From positions 62,001-126,000 of the forward strand of contig NZ_NERX01000002.1 of NCBI RefSeq assembly GCF_003063335.1: a DNA stretch of 64,000 nt, read 5' to 3'. Shown in pieces: positions 1 to 10,503 of this stretch. Origin of the DNA: Limnohabitans sp. MMS-10A-192 (GTDB taxonomy: Bacteria > Pseudomonadota > Gammaproteobacteria > Burkholderiales > Burkholderiaceae_C). A program made the position numbers and the translations under genes. The notes beneath the pieces are model-generated. The model worked only from the letters and a program-made list of their open reading frames with translations, had not been told where the DNA came from and searched no databases. The stretch's first letter is position 1. Every line of letters begins with the position of its first letter.

Positions 1-1638
1 ACCCGCGGCCAAGGTGACGGCTTCGGTGGTGACGGTGGCAAAGCGGCCCGCGCCCACATAGAGCGTGGGCAGGTATTGCGCCACGCTGACCGCAAAGCCC
101 ACGGCCCAAGCCGAGGCGATGGCGCGTTTCAGCAAAGGCCACTTCACGCGCCACAGATACACCCAACGACCATGGCCTAAGCTGGCCACCAGCGCGGCTT
201 GGCGCGGGTCCACCGCTTGGTAGGCGGGCACCAGTGCCAGCAGCACATAGGGCAAGACCATGACCGCGTGCGCCAGGCACAGGCCCAGCCATTGGCCTTC
301 AAGCCGTGTGTGCAGCGCCAGGCTGTACAAGCCCACCACCCACAGCACCGAAGGCAAAACCAGCGGCAACAAGAACCAGGGTTGCAAGGCATGCTGCCAA
401 CGGCGCGGCGCCAGCTCCAACCAAGCCACCGACCACAGCAAACACACACTGGCCGAGGCCACGCCCAAGCCCAAGGTGGTCCACACGGTGTGCGCGCTGC
501 TGGCCACTTGTTGCCAGGCATTGAGCGTCCACAACTCGGGCCACACTTGGGGAAAAGGCCACACGCCCGAGACACTGCCCACGGTCAGGGCGAACCAGAT
601 GGCGGCGTAGGTGGTGAGGATCAGCGTCCAAACGACATTCGGCGGCCACCCCCCGACAAAACCTGGCTTTGGCAGATACGCTGCCCAAGCCAGCATCAGG
701 CGCTGGCCATACCCCAACATTCGCCGCGAGGGCGCGGCTCCTACAAGTCCATCCTTGGGTGAATGCGGCAGTACCACACCGATCAAGCGCTTGCCATACC
801 CCCGCATTCGCCGCGAGGGCGCGACTCCTACAAGCCAGGCCGTAACCACGCCCGCCACCAACACCGTGCCCGTCAACCACCCCGCTGCCGCCACGCCTTG
901 CGATTGCGTGAGCAGATCGGCATCGCTCAGCCATTGCCAAGCCAGCACCGCCAAGGTGGGCGGTGTGGCGGGGCCGATGATGAGCGCCATATCCACCACC
1001 GTGAGGCCATAGGCCAGCACCGCCAAGAGCGGCCAGCGCAGGCGCGGGGCCAGTTGCGGCCAGATGATTTGCGCAAAGACTTGTGCGGGGGTGCGACCCA
1101 GGGTTTGGGCCAGGGCGTATTCGGCTTGCCAGCGGCGGCGCAGTTCTTCGCGCTGCATTTGGGTGGCGGCCACCCACAGCAAAAACGGCACCTCTTTGAG
1201 CCACAGCGCCAGGATCAGCCCCAGGCCCCAAAGGTCTTGTGTGGTGAACCAGGGCGGCGGTGCGTCAAAGCCGGTCAGGCCCGGCGACACCAGTCGCAGC
1301 GCCCAACCGCTGGGCGAGAGCCACAGCACCAGCCCGATGGCCATGGCCGCGTGCGGCGTGGCCAACAAGGCAGGCAGATGCGACAGCCAGCGCCCCAGTT
1401 GTTGGCGGATGAAGCCGCTGGCCAGCACATGCGCCACGGTGATCCACGCCAATGCGGTCGAGGCCAAACCGGTCCACAGCGTCATGCCCCAGGCGCGCCA
1501 TGTTTGCGGGTCGGCCCACAGGGCTTGCCAGGCAGCGGCGTCGAGCATTTGCGCGCCCACCGCCCACAGCGCTGCGCCGATGGGCAAGGCCGCGATCAGC
1601 GCCAGCAGCCACGCAGCAAAAAGGGCCAAGGCGCTCAC
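1..1638 (-). CDS. YnjC-like ABC transporter double permease, partial (runs off window start)
   Basis: Inner-membrane permease of an ABC importer. The minus frame is open for 546 codons with no stop. It shows two binding-protein-dependent permease halves: the first contains an EAA-like loop (LAQTLGRTPAQVFAQIIWPQ) and the segment VVDMALIIGPATPPTLAVL, which resembles E. coli YnjC; the second has LVASLGHGRWVYLWRVKWP. The GTG start at 1638 overlaps the DUF4395 stop (GTGA), so translation is probably coupled. Oddity: the linker between the halves holds two in-frame palindromic repeats (residues about 268-312) reading LVG(V/A)APSRRM..GYG. The YnjB-like binding protein lies at 3756-5018; an ATPase would be expected beyond the left edge. 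Substrate unknown. Confidence 0.8.
   Translation of the reverse strand, partial: MSALALFAAWLLALIAALPIGAALWAVGAQMLDAAAWQALWADPQTWRAWGMTLWTGLASTALAWITVAHVLASGFIRQQLGRWLSHLPALLATPHAAMAIGLVLWLSPSGWALRLVSPGLTGFDAPPPWFTTQDLWGLGLILALWLKEVPFLLWVAATQMQREELRRRWQAEYALAQTLGRTPAQVFAQIIWPQLAPRLRWPLLAVLAYGLTVVDMALIIGPATPPTLAVLAWQWLSDADLLTQSQGVAAAGWLTGTVLVAGVVTAWLVGVAPSRRMRGYGKRLIGVVLPHSPKDGLVGAAPSRRMLGYGQRLMLAWAAYLPKPGFVGGWPPNVVWTLILTTYAAIWFALTVGSVSGVWPFPQVWPELWTLNAWQQVASSAHTVWTTLGLGVASASVCLLWSVAWLELAPRRWQHALQPWFLLPLVLPSVLWVVGLYSLALHTRLEGQWLGLCLAHAVMVLPYVLLALVPAYQAVDPRQAALVASLGHGRWVYLWRVKWPLLKRAIASAWAVGFAVSVAQYLPTLYVGAGRFATVTTEAVTLAAG
701..747. repeat. REP-like palindromic repeat, copy 1, inside the permease gene
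   Basis: A 47-bp element, copied at 788-834 with four mismatches. Its core GCCGCG-AGGG-CGCGGC is a perfect 6-bp hairpin stem with a 4-nt loop, and it ends in CTCCTACAAG, resembling the TGTAGGAGC-type REP elements of proteobacteria. It lies in frame in the permease coding sequence. Confidence 0.75.
788..834. repeat. REP-like palindromic repeat, copy 2, inside the permease gene
   Basis: Second copy of the element at 701-747, in the same orientation and starting exactly 87 bp (29 codons) later, so the reading frame is kept. The hairpin core has one mismatch (GCCGCG-AGGG-CGCGAC). Confidence 0.75.
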
Positions 1639-2417
1639 AGGCAACCGTTGTGCTGTTTCCAGATGGTTTCGTGGCCCATGGCTTTGGCAAACTCGGGCAC
1701 CTTGCAGCGCTCGGCGTCGGCCCCGGATGCGGGGGTTTGCTCAGACTGCAAGGCTGGCTGCACCGTGCCCTGCCCGTGCATGCTGGGGTGGTGCATGCCC
1801 CGCACATCAGGCCCGTGGCTGACCCAACGCCCCACCCCGACCATGACCAGCGCAAACACCACCAGCAAAGCCAAGTGACCCCACTGCCCACCGGCCCCTG
1901 CGGGCGGTGTGTAGGCGCATGCGCCACCGGGGCACAGCTGGGCGGTTTGGGGGCGCAGCAGGTCGTGCAGTTTGCAGCCCACACAAATGCCAAAAGCCGA
2001 CTCCAAAAACAGCAAGAGCAAACAGGTGCCGCACACCAGCATGTTGATGGGGCCGATCACGCCTTGCACCACGATCAAATAAAACATGGACAAGCCCAGC
2101 ACCAGACCGATGCTCCAGGCGAAGCGCTTTTGCGGTGCGCCCACGTACTCGGGCATTTGGGCGCGCACCGCCCACTGGCCCACGATCATGGCCGGGGCCC
2201 AACGCGGGTTGACGAACAAGCGGATGGCAAACTCGATGAGGAAGGCCACCACAAACACTTGCGTGGGTTTGAAGTTGCCCAGCAGCAGCGCCTGCATGAA
2301 GGTGACCATGGCCACAAAAAACAAGATGCCCGCACTGGCCCGCACCGCGCGTTCGTTGAGCACCGGCACGTCGTAGCCGGGCAGCGTTTGGCCAAATTCA
2401 AAAATGCGTGAAGTCAT
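1635..2417 (-). CDS. DUF4395 family membrane protein
   Basis: Predicted inner-membrane protein of 260 aa with about four hydrophobic segments. The DUF4395 hallmark is the segment LLLFLESAFGICVGCK (Cys145 and Cys148), a CxxC pair near the membrane. Function unknown; the CxxC suggests thiol or metal chemistry (inference). After the DUF4395 core comes an extra helix near residue 185 and a hydrophilic tail with an MHHPSMHG stretch that could bind metal. Its stop overlaps the permease GTG by 4 nt, and a TonB-like gene lies 41 bp upstream. Confidence 0.75.
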   Translation of the reverse strand: MTSRIFEFGQTLPGYDVPVLNERAVRASAGILFFVAMVTFMQALLLGNFKPTQVFVVAFLIEFAIRLFVNPRWAPAMIVGQWAVRAQMPEYVGAPQKRFAWSIGLVLGLSMFYLIVVQGVIGPINMLVCGTCLLLLFLESAFGICVGCKLHDLLRPQTAQLCPGGACAYTPPAGAGGQWGHLALLVVFALVMVGVGRWVSHGPDVRGMHHPSMHGQGTVQPALQSEQTPASGADAERCKVPEFAKAMGHETIWKQHNGCL

Positions 2418-2458
2418 GGGGGTTTCTCATTTGGATGTGGCTGGAGTATCAAGCAAAT

Positions 2459-3325
2459 TCAGCGCTTGAGTTGACCTGAGCCCCATTGCTCCATCAGCCT
2501 GCGGTCGTGGGCACTTTCGGCCTCGATGGAGTCTTTGGGCAGTTGGCGCAAGCAGTCGGCCAGCGCTTGCGGATCGGGCGGTGCCGCCTGCACCGGCGCT
2601 GGGGCCACTTGCGGCGATTGGCCGTCCCAAGCAAAGGGGTTGCGGAACACCGGCGGGTCGGGCAGGCAATCGTCTTTGTACAGCGGCGGGCCATCGCTGG
2701 CGAAGGGCGAAAACGAAATGGTTTTCTCAAACACCAGCGGTTTGCCCGTGGGCGTGGGCGGCAGCGGGGGCATGGCTTGAATGGCCTGACGCGCCAGCTT
2801 TTCGGCCACGGGCGAGGTGGTCCACAGCGTTTGCAGTTGCACCAGCGTGCCGTTGGGCGCGATCTCGATGCGAAAGCGCACAAAGCCTTGGTCGGGGCCT
2901 TCGACGGCGGTGCCCATCATGCTGCGCACTTGCTGGCCCCAGCTGTAGCGGTAGCCCTTGCTGTTTTTGTTGGTGTAGCCGGCAGCAAAGGCCCATTCTT
3001 CGGCCGTGGGCGGCGGGGGCGCGGCCATGGTGGCGCGGGGGGTGTTGGGCGGGGTGGCGAGCTGGGTGACTGGTGCGGCGGGCGTGGTGGTGACCGGCGG
3101 CAAGGCGGGGGCTGGTTGCTGAGTCGGGGCGGTGATGGGCTTGCGCTGGATGGGCTCGCGCTGCGGCAAGTCCGGCGGCTTGAGCAGGTTCAGATACACC
3201 ACCGTGGTTTTGGGCGAGGGTTGGGAATCCGAAAGTTTGAAGACCCAGCCCATAGCCCACGCCAAAGCCAGCGCGTGCAAGGCCAGCGTGAGAAGAACGG
3301 CAGAAAAAGACAGCTTGCGGGGCAT
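2459..3325 (-). CDS. TonB-family energy transducer-like protein
   Basis: 288-aa protein with the TonB plan: short cytoplasmic start, one N-terminal membrane helix (about residues 8-30), a proline-rich periplasmic spacer (about 45-108), then a C-terminal domain (about 125-215) with the TonB/TolA-like pattern FVRFRIEIAPNGTLVQLQ and AIQAMPPLPP. A tail of about 75 residues follows, longer than in typical TonB. Such proteins pass proton-motive-force energy to outer-membrane receptors. No exbB/exbD or receptor gene is in view. It sits between the binding protein and permease of an ABC importer, suggesting a linked outer-membrane step (inference). Confidence 0.75.
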   Translation of the reverse strand: MPRKLSFSAVLLTLALHALALAWAMGWVFKLSDSQPSPKTTVVYLNLLKPPDLPQREPIQRKPITAPTQQPAPALPPVTTTPAAPVTQLATPPNTPRATMAAPPPPTAEEWAFAAGYTNKNSKGYRYSWGQQVRSMMGTAVEGPDQGFVRFRIEIAPNGTLVQLQTLWTTSPVAEKLARQAIQAMPPLPPTPTGKPLVFEKTISFSPFASDGPPLYKDDCLPDPPVFRNPFAWDGQSPQVAPAPVQAAPPDPQALADCLRQLPKDSIEAESAHDRRLMEQWGSGQLKR

Positions 3326-3430
3326 GAAGGGCCGGGGGTGCAGGGCAGGGCCAGAAACGGCGCGGCCTGCGTGGGCTAACCATATTGGTGAGCGCTGATG
3401 TTAACCCTACGGAATGCTGAGGTGGCGGGT

Positions 3431-3700
3431 CATGGATCCCGGGTCAAGCCCGGGATGACAATGACGCGTGCTCGCAATGGCAACTCTCTGTCACCCCGCA
3501 CTTGATGCGGGGTCCAGCTCCCTTGCAAGCATAGATCCCGGGTCAGGCCCGGGATGACAATGAAGCGTGCTCGCAATGGCAACTCTTTATTACCCCGCAC
3601 TTGATGCGGGGTCCAGCTCCCTTGCAGACATGGATCCCGGGTCAAGCCCGGGATGACAATGCATGGATCCCGGATCGAGTCCGGGATGACAATGAAGCGT
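3431..3700. repeat. Palindromic repeat cluster with 99-bp period
   Basis: Copies of the GGATCCCGGGTCAAGCC..CGGGATGACA palindrome start at 3431, 3530, 3629 and 3662. The first two units are near-identical 99-bp blocks that also carry a second palindrome (ACCCCGCACTTGATGCGGGGT); the last copy follows after 33 bp. This fills the gap between the TonB-like and YnjB-like genes. I treat short ORFs here (a 71-aa minus ORF with two 33-aa repeats) as repeat read-through. Confidence 0.85.
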
Positions 3701-3755
3701 GCCAGGCATGACGCGCTTTAAATTCGGGATGACCGTTTTTTTGCGCAGCGACGTG

Positions 3756-5018
3756 TCACACGCCGTAGCGGCGGGTCCATTCTTTTTCGAGCGCATCGAC
3801 CCACGAGGCGTGGGGCTCGGGCAGCACGGGGGCGCTTTGGCGCACTTGCCCGGCGTGGGGTGCGGACTGAAAGCGAGCGCGGTCAGCGGCGGGCAGGCGC
3901 CCCACATCGAGCACCGTGGGGTCGCCCCACACGTCGATGTCTGCCTTGCGCGCTTGCGCAACCGGCGACAGCAAAAAGTTGGCCACGACTTGTGCGCCCG
4001 CTTTGCTGGGTGCGTTGTAGGGGATGGCCACAAAGTGCGTGTTGCCAATGGTGCCCTTGGCGAACTGCCAGCTCTGCACCGTGGCGGGCAGGCGCTTGGC
4101 GGCGATCTCGTTGGCCGCTTCGTTGGGGTTGAACGTCAGCGCCATCACCAACTCACCGTCGGCCATCATCTGGCGCTGCGCGGCCGAGTTTTGCGGGAAC
4201 TGTTTGCCACCGCGCCACAGGTGCGGGTGCAGCGCATCGAGAAAGCGCCACAGCGGTGCGGCTTGTGCTTCCAGTGCTAACGGCGTCACGGGCTGGGCCA
4301 GTGCTTTCACATCGGGCGCGTGCTCGATCAGCGCCTGCTTGATGAAGGTGGTGCCATGGAAGTTGGGCGGGCGCGGGTAGGTGATGCGCCCGGGTTGGCT
4401 GCGGGCCAGGGCCAGCAGTTCGGCCATGCTTTGCGGCAGTTGGGGCAGGCGCTGGCGATCTGCAAAAAACGTGAGCTGCGCCATGCCCCAGGGCGATTCC
4501 AGCCCGTCGGTGGGCACCGAAAAATCCACCAGCGTGGTGGGCTTGCCTGCTGTGTCCACCCACTGGAAGTTGGGCAGGGTTTGGGCAAAGGGCGCAGACA
4601 ACAAAGCATCGCGTTTCATGGCGGCAAAGTTTTCGCCGTTGATCCAGATGAGGTCCACCGTGCCCTCGGTGTCTTTGCGCCCGGCTTGCTTTTCGGCACG
4701 CACACGCTTGACCACATCGGCCGCATCGCTGATCTTGACGTGCTGCAGCTTCACACCAAAGTCGCGCTGCAATTCGCCCGCCGCCCATTGCAGGTAAGCG
4801 TTGATGCGCTCGCTACCCGCCCAGGCGTTGAAGTAAACGGTTTGACCGCGTGTGGCGCGCAAGGTGTCGGGCCAAGCGGTGTTGGCAACTTGCGCCGCCG
4901 CCGGGCGCACAGCCACCGTGGCGGGCAACACCGAAACCGCCCCCAAAGCAGCCAAGGTTTGCCGACGATTCCACCGCCGCTGCGGGGTTTCGGTGGGGGA
5001 AGGAGTCTGGTGTGTCAT
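3756..5018 (-). CDS. YnjB-like ABC transporter substrate-binding protein
   Basis: Periplasmic solute-binding protein of 420 aa. The N-terminus has a twin-arginine-type signal (RRWNRRQTLAALGAVSVLPATV, cleavage probably after AAA near residue 42). The body, with VYFNAWAGSERINAYLQW, DLIWINGENFAAMKRDALL and AIPYNAPSKAGAQVVANF, fits the YnjB branch of the thiamine/iron/spermidine-type binding-protein superfamily. It should deliver its ligand to the YnjC-like permease at 1-1638, although two unrelated genes and a repeat cluster intervene. The ligand cannot be read from sequence. Confidence 0.8.
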   Translation of the reverse strand: MTHQTPSPTETPQRRWNRRQTLAALGAVSVLPATVAVRPAAAQVANTAWPDTLRATRGQTVYFNAWAGSERINAYLQWAAGELQRDFGVKLQHVKISDAADVVKRVRAEKQAGRKDTEGTVDLIWINGENFAAMKRDALLSAPFAQTLPNFQWVDTAGKPTTLVDFSVPTDGLESPWGMAQLTFFADRQRLPQLPQSMAELLALARSQPGRITYPRPPNFHGTTFIKQALIEHAPDVKALAQPVTPLALEAQAAPLWRFLDALHPHLWRGGKQFPQNSAAQRQMMADGELVMALTFNPNEAANEIAAKRLPATVQSWQFAKGTIGNTHFVAIPYNAPSKAGAQVVANFLLSPVAQARKADIDVWGDPTVLDVGRLPAADRARFQSAPHAGQVRQSAPVLPEPHASWVDALEKEWTRRYGV

Positions 5019-5074
5019 GTCAGGCCTATCGTGTCAGGCAGGGCGCGGCGGTGCTGTGAATGGCGCCAGAGGCA

Positions 5075-5515
5075 TCACTTGCCTTGAATGCCCAGCAACT
5101 CAACTTCAAACAACAGCGTGGCATTGGGCGGCACCGCGTTGCCCGCGCCTCGCGCACCGTAAGCGATCTCAGGTGGGCAGGTCAACTTGGCTTTGCCGCC
5201 CACTTTCATGCGCTGCACGCCTTCGGTCCAACACGCGATGACGCGGTTGAGGGGGAAGTCGATGGGCTGGCCGCGTTTGTAAGAGCTGTCAAATTCGCGT
5301 CCGTCCGGGAAGGTGCCTTTGTAGTGCACCGTCACTTTGTCACTGGCCGTGGGGCTGGCACCGCTGCCGTCTTTCAGGCTTCGGTAAACCAGGCCACTGG
5401 GGGTCACAACAGCGCCGTCTTCCTTGGCGGCGGCTGTGGTCACCGCGTTTTGCGCCATGGCCACTTGGGCCAACAGAGCAATGGCGAGACACGAAAGGCG
5501 AAGGGAAGTTTTCAT
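5075..5515 (-). CDS. FKBP-type peptidyl-prolyl cis-trans isomerase, exported
   Basis: 146 aa. It has an Sec-type signal peptide (about residues 1-21, ending AMA-QN) followed by one FKBP domain with typical signatures: VTVHYKGTFPDGREFDSSY, GVQRMKVGGKAKLTCPPEIAYG and PNATLLFEVELL. It should catalyse proline isomerisation and assist folding in the periplasm. The length fits single-domain exported FKBPs. It lies between the YnjB-like gene and DUF6352 on the same strand, with no clear functional link to either. Confidence 0.9.
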   Translation of the reverse strand: MKTSLRLSCLAIALLAQVAMAQNAVTTAAAKEDGAVVTPSGLVYRSLKDGSGASPTASDKVTVHYKGTFPDGREFDSSYKRGQPIDFPLNRVIACWTEGVQRMKVGGKAKLTCPPEIAYGARGAGNAVPPNATLLFEVELLGIQGK

Positions 5516-5561
5516 GATGCGCTGGGTAGGTTAAGGACAACAAAACCTGAGCGGAACAAGC

Positions 5562-6632
5562 TCAGGCCGAAAGGGTTAAGGGCAAATTGAGCAACAGGTT
5601 TTGCGGCTTGAGCTTGAGCAGGCCCTGCTCGTTCATGGCCAAGCCCAAATACACCGGCTTGCCCTGCACGTCGGCGCGCATGTCTTGGGGGTTGTCAAAG
5701 CGCAGCTTGAACAGGCTGATGAGTTGTTGCTGGCGTTGGGCTGACAGCTCGGTGCCTTGGTACAAATCGTTGAGCAAAGCGGTGGCCGTGGCGTCCAGGC
5801 CCACATGCCAGCGCCAGGCGGGGTCGTCCACTTTTTGCACCGGTTCGATCTGCACCGCCACACCCAAAAAGTGTTGCACCCAGCGGGCCAGCACCACCGA
5901 CAAGGCCTTGAGGCCTGAGCGGGCGTTGACCATTTTCAGGATCAGCCCGTGCGGCAATTCGTTCTGGATTTCGTGCGTCATGTCGAGCAAAAAGGCGTAG
6001 CGCCCCAAGCCTTCGCGCTGCGCCAGGTAACGGTCTTCGTTGTCCTGGTGCAGCACCTTCACATCAACCGCCTTGAGCGGCGCACCGCCCTCCATCAACA
6101 AGCGACCCATCTCGCCCAGGCCACCGGTGGCTTGCAAGGTGTCGAGCGTGTCGCTGTCGCCCGACAGCACACGGCCCTCTTGCACGGTGATGCGTTGGCG
6201 ACGGAACAGCAGCTCTGCGGCACGCCAGACCCAGGCATCGTCCACATCGCTGAGCACCTGGCACACGATGGCCTGCACCACCAGATCGATGAACAAGGGC
6301 GGCAGCTGGATGTGGCCGCTTTTCATCCAGCCCATGTAGGCCGACTCCAGCGAACCTGCGTTTTCCACATCGTCGCGGAAACGCAAGAACAGCGCGTAGT
6401 TTTCGCGCGCATCTTCGTCCTTGAAGGCTTTGAGACTCGCGGGGGCAACCTGTATCAGCGGCGCCTCTAGCAGCGCTTTGTGCAAGCGAATTTCTTCCTT
6501 GCACGACTCAGGCACCAGCGCCATTTCAGGGCGCTGCAGCCACAGCCGCCAATAGTCTGGACTGGGCACCAGCCAACCCCGCTCGTTGGGGCTCAGGTGT
6601 TGGTGGCCGCAAGCCGTCCAGATGTGTTGCAT
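5562..6632 (-). CDS. DUF6352 family protein downstream of metH-C
   Basis: 356-aa soluble protein of unknown function, assigned from memory to DUF6352 (N-terminal pattern WTACGHQHLSPNERGWLVPS and LVPESCKEEIRLHKALLE). No catalytic motif, signal peptide or membrane helix is evident. It starts only 5 bp after the metH-C stop, so it is almost certainly co-transcribed and falls under the same SAH riboswitch. A role linked to methionine synthase or cobalamin is possible but is only inferred from position. Confidence 0.7.
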   Translation of the reverse strand: MQHIWTACGHQHLSPNERGWLVPSPDYWRLWLQRPEMALVPESCKEEIRLHKALLEAPLIQVAPASLKAFKDEDARENYALFLRFRDDVENAGSLESAYMGWMKSGHIQLPPLFIDLVVQAIVCQVLSDVDDAWVWRAAELLFRRQRITVQEGRVLSGDSDTLDTLQATGGLGEMGRLLMEGGAPLKAVDVKVLHQDNEDRYLAQREGLGRYAFLLDMTHEIQNELPHGLILKMVNARSGLKALSVVLARWVQHFLGVAVQIEPVQKVDDPAWRWHVGLDATATALLNDLYQGTELSAQRQQQLISLFKLRFDNPQDMRADVQGKPVYLGLAMNEQGLLKLKPQNLLLNLPLTLSA

Positions 6633-6637
6633 GGTGT

Positions 6638-9388
<2,751 letters not shown>

Positions 9389-9390
9389 AG

Positions 9391-9503
9391 GCTCACCTTG
9401 GGCTTACAGGTGAGCGTCGTTGTGCAAAACAATCAGGAATTGAAGGCCCCAAGCCTGACCTGCTGCGCCTATAAGGCGGCGGGCTGCAACGCTCCTTGGG
9501 GAA
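9391..9503 (-). promoter_or_regulatory. SAH riboswitch with RBS-sequestering expression platform upstream of metH-C
   Basis: Read on the minus strand, P1 is CCCCAAG (9501-9495) paired with CTTGGGG (9453-9447). P1 is followed at once by the hallmark GAGCGTTGCAGC, CAGGTCAGG precedes the 3' P1 strand, and a downstream CGCTC (9416-9412) can pair with GAGCG as the pseudoknot. This matches the SAH riboswitch family known from beta-proteobacterial ahcY and metH leaders. GCTCACCT (9415-9408) can instead pair with AGGTGAGC (9398-9391), which contains the Shine-Dalgarno sequence of the GTG start at 9388. SAH binding should therefore expose the RBS and turn metH-C on. Confidence 0.85.
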
Positions 9504-9509
9504 GGGGGG

Positions 9510-9515
9510 ATTTTA
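9510..9515 (-). promoter_or_regulatory. Putative -10 element of the metH-C promoter
   Basis: TAAAAT on the minus strand ends 7 nt before the first P1 base of the riboswitch, so the transcript would start at about 9503. The best -35 match, TTGAGG (9540-9535), is 19 nt away and weak. Confidence 0.4.
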
Positions 9516-9588
9516 AGCCCTTCTAATTCTCAACCCTCAAATGACAAGGTAGAGTCGCTCGAAAGCAGCTATTCGGAGCCATTCGTTC

Positions 9589-9795
9589 ATGACCACCAAC
9601 ACAAGCCCCAACAAAGTGGCCTCACCGCCTCACGGCAAATTTGTGGTCGTCATGACGCCCGATGAACGCATTGCCGACATGCAGGCATTTGGCCGAGAAA
9701 TTCGCGAATCCAAAAAAACCGCTCAAGAATTCCTCATCCGAGCGGGCATCCTGAACAAGAAAGGTCAACTGGCCAAGCCCTATCGCAATTGCTGA
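9589..9795 (+). CDS. Small hypothetical protein (68 aa)
   Basis: Not assigned to a family. The 68-aa product has a flexible N-terminus, then FVVVMTPDERIADMQAFGREIRESKKTAQEF and a basic C-terminal half ending in a GILNKKGQLAKPYR pattern that looks like a conserved small protein. It is predicted soluble and helical, with no signal or membrane helix. It lies between the metH-C promoter and the defence island, transcribed divergently from metH-C. The ribosome binding site is weak. An antitoxin or DNA-binding role would be speculation. Confidence 0.55.
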   Translation: MTTNTSPNKVASPPHGKFVVVMTPDERIADMQAFGREIRESKKTAQEFLIRAGILNKKGQLAKPYRNC

Positions 9796-9972
9796 CAACT
9801 CAGGATGAACAACCTAAGACTTGCTGTTCTCTTGTCTAGTAATTTCAGACTTGTGCATTTAGACATCAATGAAATCAGTCACTTAGCCGAGAGAGACCCG
9901 CTTTCTTAGTTGAAGACAAATCTAATTTTTCAGCCTTATACGAGCACCAGACGGTTGCTGGACGGATACGCA
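9796..9972. other. Intergenic gap, no feature recognised
   Basis: About 180 bp, visibly AT-richer than its surroundings, between the 68-aa ORF and the 3' end of the defence cassette (the two converge here). I see no clear terminator, RNA gene or ORF. Confidence 0.5.
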
Positions 9973-10503
9973 TCAGGGCAATCTGAGATGTTGCGTTGGC
10001 ATTCGCAAACCATTCAACGCCAGCAATCTCGCATCTCGGCTGTTGGCCGAAATTCGGCATTCGCCACTCACGGTTCGCAGCCAGTAATAAGGCGAGCCAG
10101 TGTGTCCAGGGGCGTGCGTCATGGCTTTCAATTTCTTGAAGGCCGGTGTCTCAAGCTTGTTTTTGAGCCACGCGAGCTTTTCCAGCATTTTGGCGACTTG
10201 CCCAGTGCTGGATGCAGGATGCGGCTCCACCCAACACACCAGCTCCTGACCGTTCATCAACTGAACGCCAATGCCGTAATCCCAGCGGTGGCTTTGCGGT
10301 TCAACAGCCCTGAAATGGCCGTCAACATCAACGCTGCCAGAGAACGCACCACCTTTGTTCACTTGAATTTGTGCGCGGTACGAGCTTTCGACCGCTTCCT
10401 TGCCAGCTTTCGGCAACAGACCAGCGTCACATGCCGCTGAATCGAAACCGCTGATTTTCTTTTTGCTGGCGTTTTTTGTTTGTTTCACTCCCTTGGCAGC
10501 CAT
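9973..10503 (-). CDS. Unrecognised small protein, partner of the OLD-like ATPase
   Basis: 176 aa, starting at the ATG at 10503 that overlaps the ATPase stop (TGATG), which implies coupled translation. A lysine-rich N-terminus (residues 1-16) is followed by a compact domain. The stretch WDYGIGV, then ELVCWVEPHPASS and a helix MLEKLAWLKNKL, vaguely resembles a D..ExH/K restriction-endonuclease-like pattern, but this is a guess. Near the C-terminus is YWLRTVSGECRISANSRDARLLA. No family is recognised. The tight coupling suggests it works as the effector or regulator of the ATPase. Confidence 0.7.
   Translation of the reverse strand: MAAKGVKQTKNASKKKISGFDSAACDAGLLPKAGKEAVESSYRAQIQVNKGGAFSGSVDVDGHFRAVEPQSHRWDYGIGVQLMNGQELVCWVEPHPASSTGQVAKMLEKLAWLKNKLETPAFKKLKAMTHAPGHTGSPYYWLRTVSGECRISANSRDARLLALNGLRMPTQHLRLP

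Noticed and set aside
763-1878. 371-aa plus-strand frame in the permease region
   Set aside because: Gln/Arg/His-rich, no domain; the minus frame encodes a clear permease.
3430-3645. 71-aa minus-strand ORF with two 33-aa repeats
   Set aside because: It is translation of the 99-bp intergenic palindromic repeat, with no own start signals.
9391-9503. Cobalamin riboswitch upstream of metH-C
   Set aside because: No B12-box-like GCCACTG; the conserved elements fit the SAH riboswitch.
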